A DNA stretch of 30,378 nucleotides, taken from the NCBI GenBank assembly GCA_902459845.2, contig CABPSV020000083.1, positions 1 to 30,378 of the forward strand, written 5' to 3'. This document shows, piece by piece, positions 21,440 to 30,378 of this stretch (the stretch's first letter is position 1; the number at the start of each line of letters is the position of its first letter). Origin of the DNA: Hepatocystis sp. ex Piliocolobus tephrosceles. Lineage: Eukaryota > Apicomplexa > Aconoidasida > Haemosporida > Plasmodiidae. The notes below the pieces were generated by a model that saw only the letters and a program-made list of their open reading frames with translations, ran no database searches and was not told the origin of the DNA. A program made the position numbers and the translations under genes.

Positions 21440-21632
21440 TACATATAAACATATAAACATATAAGCATATAAGAATATAAACATATAAACATATAAGCAT
21501 ATAAACATATAAACATATAAACATATAAGCATATAAACATATAAGCATATAAACATATAAACATATAAACATATAAACATATAAACATATAAACATATAA
21601 ACATATAAGCATATAAACATATAAACATATAT
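21440..21632. repeat. 8-bp tandem array after the lipase stop
   Basis: About 24 units of acatataa with variants gcatataa and gaatataa, starting about 35 bases after the lipase stop, so probably inside its 3' UTR. All three minus-strand frames are open through it (Tyr/Met/Cys-rich artefacts). Confidence 0.9.
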
Positions 21633-21730
21633 GTATATATATGTTATCAGCCTAGGATATAAAAACTCATTTCTTTTCCCTTTTTCCTTTTGTCCGCTTT
21701 TTTTTTTTTTTTTTTTTACTTCATTTAAAT

Positions 21731-21810
21731 GTTATTTTAATTGTTATTTTAATTGTTATTATAATTGTTATTTTAATTGTTATTTTAATTGTTATTTTAA
21801 TTGTTATTTT
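21731..21810. repeat. 12-bp tandem repeat
   Basis: Six full copies plus a partial copy of gttattttaatt, one of them with ttttaa changed to ttataa. Confidence 0.85.
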
Positions 21811-22652
21811 TTTCCGTAGTTATTTATGTGATTTATAATCCACATGATGTTATATACTCTTACCATCTTTATAATATTTTTTTATGATTCACCTTTTTAT
21901 AATGTCTGCCATATTATCTCTACTTTTTATGGCACCATTTTTAATACGCCTCCTTTGTTTTTTTTTTTTTTTTTTTATTTGTCAATTTTTTGTCACGTCT
22001 GCATTATTGAATTTTTAACTCTAATGTTTTTTAAAATATATATATATATATATATACATTTTTTTTCACGAATTTGTATAACATTGTAAACTGTAACTAC
22101 ACATTTTTTTGAAAAATGAAAGTATTGTTCATAACTAAAGCAAAATAAAAAAAAAAAAAAATTAAGCACATATATATACATATACATATGTTATAGCTTT
22201 TTACTTAGGTAAACCAATCCTTTTTAATAACAAATAATATACTTTGTACATAATTGAAAAAAAATATATAAACAGTTTGATACAGGAATAATTTGCAATT
22301 TACCGAAACTTAGTATATTTTTTGAAAGCCTCTAAATTGTACTAATTGCGGAATAGTACATATACAAAATATGTATATATATTTATACATATATAATTTG
22401 GGATTAAAAAAAAAAAAAAAAAAAAAATAGAAAAAGCTGTAAGCAGTAATAGCTAGTAATTAACATGGTTTTATAATAGTAACAGCAAAGATAATATTGT
22501 ACGTAATGAACAAAAAAAAAAAAAAAAAATAATAAATTAATAAAATGGGACAAATTGTCATTTCATTTGTTTTGACTATTGCAAATTTTATTATAGCCAT
22601 TTTATCATAACTTTTTTGAATTTTTTTTTATTTTTTTTTTTGAATTTCCCAT

Positions 22653-22778
22653 ATTAACCACTTACTTTATGTTAACTACTTACTTTATATTAACTACTTA
22701 CTTTATATTAACTACTTACTTTATATTAACTACTTACTTTATATTAACTACTTACTTTATATTAACTACTTACTTTAA
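22653..22778. repeat. 18-bp tandem repeat, 7 copies
   Basis: The unit attaactacttactttat occurs seven times in exact register from 22653. The first two and the last copies carry single changes. Confidence 0.9.
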
Positions 22779-23055
22779 AATATATCAAGTTGTGTATTAT
22801 TTTGTGCATTTTAACTATTTATGACCATTCTCATTATTTTTTTTTTACCATAGTAAATAATGAAATTTGTTATTAGTAAATAAAATGAATATATTTTCTT
22901 TTTTTTTTCATACCATTTTATGATTTCAAGAAAAAATCCAACTAAGAAAAAATATTCGCATTCAATAAATAATAGTTATTGGACAACCGCATTGTTTTTA
23001 TTTATTCGTTTGTTAATTTGTTTGTTTGTTCATTTTTGTATTTGTTCATTTTTTT

Positions 23056-23137
23056 CATTTTTTCATTTGTTTATTTGCCCATTTTTTCATTTGTTTATTT
23101 GCCCATTTTTTCATTTGTTTATTTGTTCATTTTTTCA
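23056..23137. repeat. 24-bp tandem repeat, 3.4 copies
   Basis: Near-identical T-rich 24-base units start at 23056, 23080 and 23104 with a partial fourth copy. The array ends about 45 bases before the selenoprotein ATG. Confidence 0.85.
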
Positions 23138-23156
23138 AAATTAAACCATATACGAA

Positions 23157-23174
23157 ATGAATAAAATAGACTAA
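23157..23174 (+). promoter_or_regulatory. uORF just before the selenoprotein start
   Basis: ATG AAT AAA ATA GAC TAA encodes five residues and stops nine bases before the main ATG at 23184. Function is unproven. Confidence 0.4.
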
Positions 23175-23183
23175 GTGGACATA

Positions 23184-23736
23184 ATGAGCAAACTTGAAAA
23201 TAACACCAGCACAAGCACAGTAAGCTTTCTTACTGTGCAAAATATATTTTTAATTATTATTACTACAATAGCTTTAATTTATTTTTATAAATTCGTTAAA
23301 AATAAAAAAGAAGCTTCGCAATCCAAACACAATGATGAACTTCATAAAAAAATGAAAATGTCAAGAGAGAAAAAGTTACAGGAACTAGAAAAGGAAATGG
23401 AAGCTAACAAAGAAAAACTTAAAGAACAAGTTAAAAAGGATGACATAGAAAAAAAAAAAAAAATAGACTTGTCAAAAAATAAATCAGGTTCTAAGAATAA
23501 TACAACCTTTAGCCATTTTAAAGATTACTCAAGTAGTTATAGGCCATCAGTAAAAGATAGGTTATACCACAATTTGCGAAAAAATATATTTATAACAAAT
23601 ATTTATAACATGTTTTTTCTCATCATCATAAAAAATGTCTATTCCTGCGTATGTATATATATATATATACATGTATCGTATGCTATTTTTTTTTTTTTTT
23701 TTATGTAGATATAAAAAGACTGGTTCCTGACGATAA
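23184..23736 (+). CDS. Small membrane selenoprotein, SelS/SelK-like layout, two exons
   Basis: The exons are 23184-23560 and 23709-23736. Read with UGA (23728-23730) as selenocysteine the product has 134 residues and ends T-G-S-U-R, with Sec at 133. Residues about 13-35 form one membrane span (FLIIITTIALIYFYKF). About 40-95 is a Lys/Glu helix containing ANKEKLKEQVKKDD, much like the VCP-binding helix region of animal SelS. Next come a Ser/Lys/Asn linker and SSYRPSVKDR. Anchor, charged helix, flexible tail and penultimate Sec are the SelS/SelK plan, which places it at the ER membrane. A SECIS candidate lies about 360 bases downstream of the UGA. Lobanov and colleagues reported four Plasmodium selenoproteins in 2006; this is probably an orthologue of one, from memory. 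The ATG at 23184 is the first in-frame ATG. The donor GATAG|GTTATA is weak. Confidence 0.78.
23561..23708 (+). other. Intron of the selenoprotein gene
   Basis: 148 bases with donor AG|GTTATA and acceptor TTTTATGTAG|AT after a T run. A second pairing, CA|GTAAAA (donor 23550) with AAAAAG|ACT (acceptor end 23718), also keeps the UGA frame. Donors at 23533 or 23536 would instead give a UGA-free frame ending at 23758. Confidence 0.65.
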
Positions 23737-24086
23737 TTTGGATGAATTAAAAGCATAAAAATAAAAATATACCTTATGTACAAATATATTTTTTATGAAC
23801 TATTATAAACACCGGACACAAAAAAAAGAAAAAAAACTAAACTAAACTAAACTAAAGCTTGTTTAGATAATACTTCATTTTCCATTTATTATTACTGATA
23901 ATTTTTATAATTTCAACATATCACTTTAGGTATTTTTTTTTTTTTTTATGCTTAGTAATTCATCCTGTATAAATTTTTTATCGCAAGTTGATATACTTAA
24001 AAATAAAAAAAAAAAAACATACACACGCATGTATGTATACATATATATGTATACATGTCCCACACATGTATTCGTATTATGGTTGA

Positions 24087-24159
24087 ATAATATGACTAAT
24101 GATTTATTCATTATTAAAATTCCTTTGTGAAAATTATGAATAATGAAATGTTATATTAT
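24087..24159 (+). promoter_or_regulatory. SECIS element (selenocysteine insertion sequence)
   Basis: The fold was drawn by hand. Helix I pairs 24087-24096 with 24150-24159 (10 bp, one G-U). The core has ATGA at 24099-24102 opposite TGAA at 24144-24147, giving the required tandem G-A pairs (G101-A146, A102-G145, last three digits). Helix II pairs 24104-24115 with 24132-24143 (11 of 12 bp, one U-U). The apical loop opens with AAAA (24116-24119), 13 bases after ATGA, and a small TTC/GAA stem can close above it (type II form). Every invariant SECIS part is present at the expected spacing, in the 3' UTR of a gene with an in-frame UGA. Confidence 0.82.
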
Positions 24160-24739
24160 ACACATATATTGCTGTGATGATTTTTTTTTTTAAACTGTGC
24201 AAAAAAGAAAAAATGGAATATGCTTTTTATGTATATATATTTATATATTACAAATTTGCTTTGTCAAACATTTTTAATAAATATGGAAAACTATTAAACT
24301 TAAAAAAAAAACAATATGATTAAAACATAAATATTTTTTTTATTTTTTAAAAAGTGTTGTATAAAAATTCTTTAAATCGAAAACAAGCAAGCTAGTAGAT
24401 TTAAAAAAAAAAAAAAAAAAAAAAAATTTAATTTATTTTTTTTTGTTTATATATATATATTTTATTTTTTTATTTTTTATTTTTTATTTTTTATATAATA
24501 TATTGAAAATTAAATGTCATAAAAAAAAAAAAAAAAAAAATTATTAAATGGTTTACCCCACATTTCGTTTTTTGAAACCATAACGGATTAAGTAAAAAAA
24601 AAAATACCTGTTTTATGGTATACAACAAAACACACACACTTGAAAAATTCATGTATGTATTATACACATATTAAACATGTTATTTATAAAAATGTAAAGG
24701 ATATGATTTAAAAATGTTAAAATACGTCTATAATATGTA

Positions 24740-24771
<32 letters not shown>

Positions 24772-25257
24772 GATCTCAATTACATGTAAATAATATACAT
24801 GAATTAAACAATACACATAAACAATATACATGAATGTATACAAGTATATGTATATTTTTTTTTTTTTTTTTTTAATTTTTTGGTCTATCAGTTTATTTTT
24901 TGAAAATTGTATGTTAAATTTGAACCTTGTCAAAAACTTACAATTTTTTTTTTTTTTATATAATACAATATTACAGCATTACAATATTGCAATATTGCAG
25001 CAATTTTTTTTTTTTTTTTTTTTATGTATATATTTTACTTCGTTTTATTTATTTATTTTTTATTTTTTTTAACTGTTTTTTAAATAATTTCATATAATAC
25101 TTGTTATATATATATAAATGATATATTTAATTAGTTAAAAAAAAAAAAAATGATTTAAAATGTTTATTCAAATCTTAGACATATTGTAAAATAAATTTAC
25201 ATTTTGTCAGATGCAAATGCATCTCGTTATTTAATAATACTAAACTGTGGTGAATGT

Positions 25258-25297
<40 letters not shown>

Positions 25298-25468
25298 TAC
25301 AAAAAAAGAACAAAAAGCCTTACATTGTAAGAATAAATAAAATTAATGAACATTATATGTTCTTTACGCACACAAATGTATGTGTCATTTTTTATAAAAT
25401 ATTAGGTACATATAAAGGATATTAATATAGTACAATATATATATGTATATATATATATATATATATGT

Positions 25469-25522
25469 ATGTACTTACAAAATAAATATACAAACACTAT
25501 TAAGATAAGTAAGGTAAGATAA
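25469..25522 (+). promoter_or_regulatory. uORF ending six bases before the next start
   Basis: A 17-codon frame starting at ATG 25469 stops at TAA 25520-25522, six bases before ATG 25529. A shorter one (25465-25485) starts four bases earlier in another frame. Confidence 0.4.
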
Positions 25523-25528
25523 GATAAG

Positions 25529-28500
25529 ATGCTTAAAAGGGATACATTATCAAACCTTCACAGTAAAGAAACAAGAAGATTTTCACATAATAAAGAAACT
25601 TTTAATAATTATGAATATTCCGAATATATGAATCTATGCCTGTCTGAATATAAAAATAACATATACGATTTGGATTTAATAAACGAAAATGAGGAGTGTA
25701 TGCGTGAGTTAATAAATTATTATAACTATATTTACAAGAATTATTATGAAAATGTCGTAAATTTTTTTGAAGATAACCCTAATGAAAAAATATATGGAAA
25801 TGAAAACTATGTTTTAAAATTGGATTTATTAAACAAAAGACATATAGAAGCATTATATAATATTAGTATATTTTGTATTTCAGATAAACTTAAATATTAT
25901 ATGTTACGAGGTGATACAAACAAGAATAAAGAGTTAAGTGAAGATGATATATTAGTAGGAGTAGATCAAGAAGGAAATATTGAAAACAGAGGACTTAAAA
26001 AAAGTATGTATACAAATGGTGGTATTAGTAATAAAAATAATATAAATTTGCATGATTTTGGAAGTAAAACTAATTTTTTAGAAAATAATTCTCAAATATA
26101 TAGTAATGATGATATATTGAAAAATGATATAAAAAGAGAAGAAGAATTTGATATAATAAAATATATATTTTATGTTATGAGATCTGTTGAACTTTCATTA
26201 AGTACAGACAATCGTAAATTATCTTCTATTTATGTTTGTATAAAAACATATTTTCTTCGAGATGGTGTTAATGAAAGTTATTATAATAATATTTATTTAT
26301 TTACTTTATGTTTACATTTTTTGGAATATATAACTAGTAACATAGTTATATTTGATATAAGAGAAACAGGAAATGAGCAATTAAATTTAGCAACTGAAAA
26401 GGGTAATAATAATAATAATAATAATACCACTAATAATAATACTACCACCAATTCTAATATATCCAAAATAAATAATTTACAAAATAATATAAAAAGAAAA
26501 TATTCTTCTAGTTCAAATTTTAGAAATAAATCTGTATCAAATGATGGTATAAGCACAGATTTTGTTCAGAATAATGAAATTGGTCATAACAATAATACAA
26601 TTAATAATAAAAATAATACAAACTATTTTAGAAGCACATCACTAAGAGATCATAACTCTTTCAAAATTTATGCTAATCATATAAATTTTTATAAATTATT
26701 TTTTTATATTTTAAATTTTTTAAATTATTATCTAGAAGATATGGTTAAAGATAGTTCATTGTTATATTCTGATATGATGAAAGTACATGCTGAAAATAAT
26801 GCACATAAAAATAAAAAAGAACCTATGTTAGTAGCATCTTCCAATGCCTTACTAAGTGGTGGTAATACCTCCAATACTAATCATAACCATAACAATAGTA
26901 GTGCATCAAATTTTACAGATGGTAAGAACGATATTTTTTTTTTAGGAAAAAATAAAATTTCCTATAGTAACATTTTATTAAAATGCACAAATATAATTAA
27001 TAATTTAATGAACTTAGATGTTATTCGAGAAAAGATTATGAACTCAAGCAATGACCTAAATGAATTAAAAATATTTATATCGAAATATTATAAATATTTA
27101 AATGAATTTGAAGATATTGAAATATATAAAAATTTTTACATAAGTTTTTATAAAACTTATATTTTTATATTTCCCGAAGAATTAGAAAAAGAAAATTATT
27201 TTTCTCCAATGTTACTTTTTGAAAATATAGTAAATAATGGTAACATATTAAGAATGAGAACTATTGCAGATACACTTATATTTTGTTTTAATGATAAAAA
27301 ATTTGTTTACTTTTTTGAGGAAAATATTAATATAACAAAGGTACTCTATATATTTATTACATATGCTGCTAGATTATTATCACATAAATACTATGAACTA
27401 ATAACAAATATATCATTTCTTTTTTACATAATTTTAATTAAATTTCCAAATGTTTCTATAACCTTATTTCACATTTTAAATGAAAATAATGATTATATAA
27501 TGAAATATAATGAAGATAAAAAATTTAACTCCATTTTTAATAACATAAACGAACATATAAATATGTTATTTTTATCAACTATTCATAAAAATAAAAATTT
27601 AGCAACCATAAATTCTCTTATTTTTTCCAAGTTAATACATTTATATTGTCAATTTTGTGCTAAAAAAAATAATTTAGAAACGATTCAAAATAATACGCAC
27701 AGTAGTAACAATTACACTGCATATGGTGGTATTGGACAAATGAACACAAATAATTATAGCTTAAGAAATTTGAACAGTTCCTACTTGCATATGAATGGAC
27801 AAAATCCAAATGGCACAATAAATAATTTAGGAAAAAATACAAATAACAATAATATGAATAATTCCTATGTATCCATTGCCGAAAATGAAAACAAAGGGCT
27901 ATATAAAGAAATATTTTACACTGCGTTTGACAATATAAAAAAAAATGAAAAAAATACAGTCATAAAATCTATACTAATGAATTTACATATCATTCCATCT
28001 GTTTATTCATCAAATGTTACTTTTCCGATCGAAGAAAATATTGAAAAAACAAGATATATTATTGTTATTATTAATTTTTTATTTACTTTAATGAAAACTA
28101 AATTTTACGAAGTTATACATGAAAATACGTTTGAATATATTGACTACTTTATTGAACAATTAAAAAAAAGTGTAAACATAAAAAATATTAAACTAGTTTG
28201 TGGATATATATCTCTTTTATTAAATTATTCATTAAATAAAAAAACTAATAACTTAAACGAAACCGCTGATTTAAAATCTAGTATATTTATAAAAAATATT
28301 CATTATAATAATCAACCAAATATTATTAAAATACATAAAGCTTTATATGAATCTGGAGCATTAACATTTCTTATATCTTCATTATATGATTCGAAGGATT
28401 CATTAATTATTTATAACTGTATTTATTCTATATCTTTTTTGTTATATAAAAAATCTATCTTAGATTATGATAAAAATATAGAACTATCTAACATGAAAAT

Positions 28501-29396
28501 AGCAATTTTAAATATAGTTAGACATTATTATAATTTAGATACATATATGGAAACATATACAGAAAATTTTATTGATTATAAAGGTTTTTTAAAAAGTGGT
28601 AATAACAAAAAAAATGTAGCATTAAACGAAGAGGATAGTAATTATAACAACCTGTTACATAAATTTAGTAAAAAAAATACATATGAATATGAAGACTTAA
28701 ATCAAAAATATTTATATGAAGAAGAAAATAAATATTTATTAAATGATAAAAATGATAAATACTTATCAAATCATGTAAATTCAAATTATGCACAAAATAT
28801 CATTAATAAAAATATTAATTCTAAAGAACATATGATAGAAAATAAAAATATGTTTCCAAATTTAAAATATCAATATGCAAATGTAAATTATGAAAATTCC
28901 TTTTTTCTCAATTTTGATAAAATATTTTATGAAACAGTCAAAAATAAAAAAAGCTCTTATAATTTTTATTTTGATACAATTTATAACACACAATATTTAT
29001 TCAATTTTTTGTTACATAATTTTTTATTTTACTCAAAAGACGCAGATGAATATTCAAAAAAATATCTGTTAAATATTTTATTACATAATAACATAACCAG
29101 GTCATCTGACATTAACTTTTATTCCAATAAAATCAAAAATTTAAACTCTCAATTTAATGAATCACAATCGAGACTAGAACTTTATAAACAAGACCTCGAA
29201 AGATATAAAGATGTTATAAATGTATTAAATAAAGAAATAGAAGAAAAAGATAGTACTCATAATATCTTAATCCAAAAAATAAGAAAAGAAAATGAAATAG
29301 AGTTAAATAGAAAAATCCAAGAAAATAACAACTTGGAAAATATTATCTCGCAAAAAAATGACATAATAGATGAGTAATGGCATACCCACAAAACTG

Positions 29397-29446
<50 letters not shown>

Positions 29447-30170
29447 CCTATTTACCCGTCCGTTTGTTTAATTATTTGTATATATATTTATTGTTTATTT
29501 TTATTTTTATGTAGACTGCAAAAGAAATATGAAGAGGTTTATTTACAAAAAAAAGAAGCGGAAGAGGAAAACGTTAATATAAAAAATAGAACAGTTTCAT
29601 TGGAATCTTTACTGAAATCTCTTCAAACAAAATATACACAAATACAAAATCAAAATAAAACATTAAATAATAAATTAACAGATCAAACAAATAGGATTAA
29701 TGAAGGAATTAATGTCATTAATTCTTTAACGGTAACAAAATTTAGTATTTAAAAAATAAAAAATTAAAAAAATAAATAATTTTTATTTTTAAATTTTTAT
29801 AATTTTTTACTTAAAATTTTTTTTCCATTTTTTTTAAATATAGAGTGAAAATGAAAAATTAAAAACCATAGAAGAAAACCAAAACAGTGAACTAGAAGGA
29901 ACATTTAAGTAAAAAATATATATATATCGTTAACGTAACCTATTTTCTTTTTCTTTTTGTGATATTAGTGGTTCCAACTTTACACACATTTTACATATAT
30001 ACATATATTATATCTATGTATTTTTGTTATATAGAAAATTAATTGTTGTGATTAAAGAGTTGAGTGACAAAAAAAAAGAAGTAGAAGAAATGGATAAAAG
30101 CCTTAAAAAATATAATAGTGATATACAAGAAATGAAATCCATAATTAATAAAAGTGACAACGATTTAAAG
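25529..30170 (+). CDS. Large helical-repeat plus coiled-coil protein, unknown function (partial, 3' end outside window)
   Basis: Four exons are visible: 25529-29373, 29515-29731, 29844-29908 and 30035-30170, giving at least 1421 residues. All junctions keep frame and have GT/AG borders. The first 1200 or so residues are rich in Leu/Ile/Phe/Tyr helices of the HEAT/armadillo kind (for example near 600-680 and 840-1000), interrupted by Asn-rich inserts (about 292-311 and 345-375). From about residue 1200 the sequence becomes a heptad-like coiled coil (QSRLELYKQDLERYKDVINV) that continues through exons 2-4. An armadillo-like head followed by a coiled-coil tail recalls the vesicle tether p115/Uso1, but I see no diagnostic motif, so this is only a suggestion. 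No signal peptide or membrane span was seen. The start ATG opens complex sequence right after a gataa repeat leader. Confidence 0.85.
29374..29514 (+). other. Intron 1 of the coiled-coil gene
   Basis: Donor GATGA|GTAATG and acceptor TTTTTATGTAG|AC. It contains a run of 48 A (about 29397-29444). Removal joins GA + A as a Glu codon and continues the coiled coil. Confidence 0.85.
29732..29843 (+). other. Intron 2 of the coiled-coil gene
   Basis: Donor ACG|GTAACA and acceptor TAAATATAG|AG, phase 0, joining ...NSLT to SENEKLK. Confidence 0.85.
29909..30034 (+). other. Intron 3 of the coiled-coil gene
   Basis: Donor TTTAA|GTAAAA and acceptor TTGTTATATAG|AA, phase 2, joining ...EGTF to KKLIVVIKEL. 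Confidence 0.85.
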
Positions 30171-30378
30171 GTATTTTTATTGAAAAACACAAATTTAAAT
30201 ATATTTTTAAATTTTATACATATATGTAAAATTATATACACATATGTAAAATTATATACATATTGTAAAATTATATACATATTGTAAAATTATATACATA
30301 TTGTAAAATTATATACATATTGTAAAATTATATACATATTGTAAAATTATATACATATTGTAAAATTATATACACATA
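30171..30378 (+). other. Intron 4 of the coiled-coil gene, open at window edge
   Basis: The donor AAAG|GTATTTTT follows exon 4 in phase 0. No acceptor is seen before the window ends; most of what is visible is a 19-bp tandem array. Confidence 0.75.
30225..30378. repeat. 19-bp tandem array in an intron, running off the window
   Basis: Eight units of tgtaaaattatatacatat. The first is 20 bases long, the next six are exact 19-base copies, and the last is a variant at the window end. The array probably continues further. Confidence 0.9.

Larger units (their letters stand above)
21407..23183. other. Intergenic region between lipase and selenoprotein genes
   Basis: No supportable gene. The region has four tandem arrays (8-bp 21440-21632, 12-bp 21731-21810, 18-bp 22653-22778, 24-bp 23056-23137), T and A runs, and TA tracts. 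An open frame at 22920-23144 is built partly on the 24-bp array and was not accepted. The last part is the probable 5' leader of the next gene. Confidence 0.7.
23737..25528. other. Selenoprotein 3' UTR and intergenic region
   Basis: Apart from the SECIS element I see no gene. The region has many A and T runs (about 24401-24426, 24521-24540, 24744-24770, 25258-25294), TA tracts, and a short ATTACAGC/ATTGCAATATTGC patch near 24971-25002. Open frames here are homopolymer-based. The last few hundred bases should be the promoter and leader of the gene at 25529. Confidence 0.65.

Noticed and set aside
21202..21628. Minus-strand Met/Tyr/Cys/Leu repeat proteins
   Set aside because: An 8-bp array cycles through all frames; no independent gene evidence.
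22920..23144. Small hydrophobic ORF before the selenoprotein gene
   Set aside because: Its C-terminal half is the 24-bp array translated; a membrane-like look follows from T-rich DNA. I saw no support for it as a gene or upstream exon.
23561..23708. Reading straight through the selenoprotein exon as one 177-residue frame
   Set aside because: The tail after 23560 is T-rich intron-like sequence ending in a classic T-run TATGTAG acceptor.
24176..24217. Second SECIS-like hairpin: ATGA, 11 T, AAA loop, A-rich strand, TGGA
   Set aside because: It matches the spacing rule but is only a poly-T/poly-A helix, expected by chance here, and it lacks a good lower helix. The 24087-24159 element is far better.
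25204..25425. ORF with poly-Phe before the coiled-coil gene
   Set aside because: It spans a T run and has no recognisable domain. It could be a 5' exon only with transcript support.

Overview
The window is strongly AT-rich nuclear DNA with very long poly(A)/poly(T) runs, many short tandem arrays between genes, short introns with T-rich 3' ends and TAG/TTAG acceptors, and large proteins padded with Asn/Lys/Glu/Ser/Gly repeats. This is the signature of a malaria parasite (genus Plasmodium). I cannot fix the species. From memory, the order QCR6 / trigger factor / lipase / selenoprotein matches a block on P. falciparum chromosome 14; this is recollection and was not checked.

Layout. 1-2718 is non-coding and low in complexity. 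2719-9865 (+) is a two-exon gene for a 2321-residue protein of unknown function, full of repeats. 10275-10541 (-) is the small hinge subunit of the mitochondrial cytochrome bc1 complex (QCR6), convergent with the first gene. About 1.6 kb of repeat-rich divergent promoter separates it from 12154-15741 (+), a 1195-residue trigger-factor-like chaperone with an N-terminal leader that suggests the apicoplast. 17045-21406 (+) is a secreted class 3 lipase whose catalytic domain follows some 700 residues of acidic and Asn repeats. 23184-23736 (+) is a small two-exon gene that I read as a selenoprotein of SelS/SelK layout: N-terminal membrane anchor, charged helix, and an in-frame UGA as the penultimate codon. 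A well-formed SECIS element lies 3' of it at 24087-24159. 25529 to beyond the right edge (+) is a spliced gene for a large helical protein ending in a coiled coil; four exons are visible.

The genes are monocistronic and do not form one pathway. QCR6 serves mitochondrial respiration, the trigger factor probably serves apicoplast protein folding, the lipase enters the secretory route, and the selenoprotein probably sits in the ER membrane. A shared feature is the tiny upstream ORFs that end at, overlap or nearly touch the start codon in front of all five plus-strand genes.

The best candidate for an unusual system is the UGA-plus-SECIS pair in the small membrane-protein gene. Ordinary stop-codon logic would mis-annotate it, and the same exon has a UGA-free alternative frame reachable through other donor sites.
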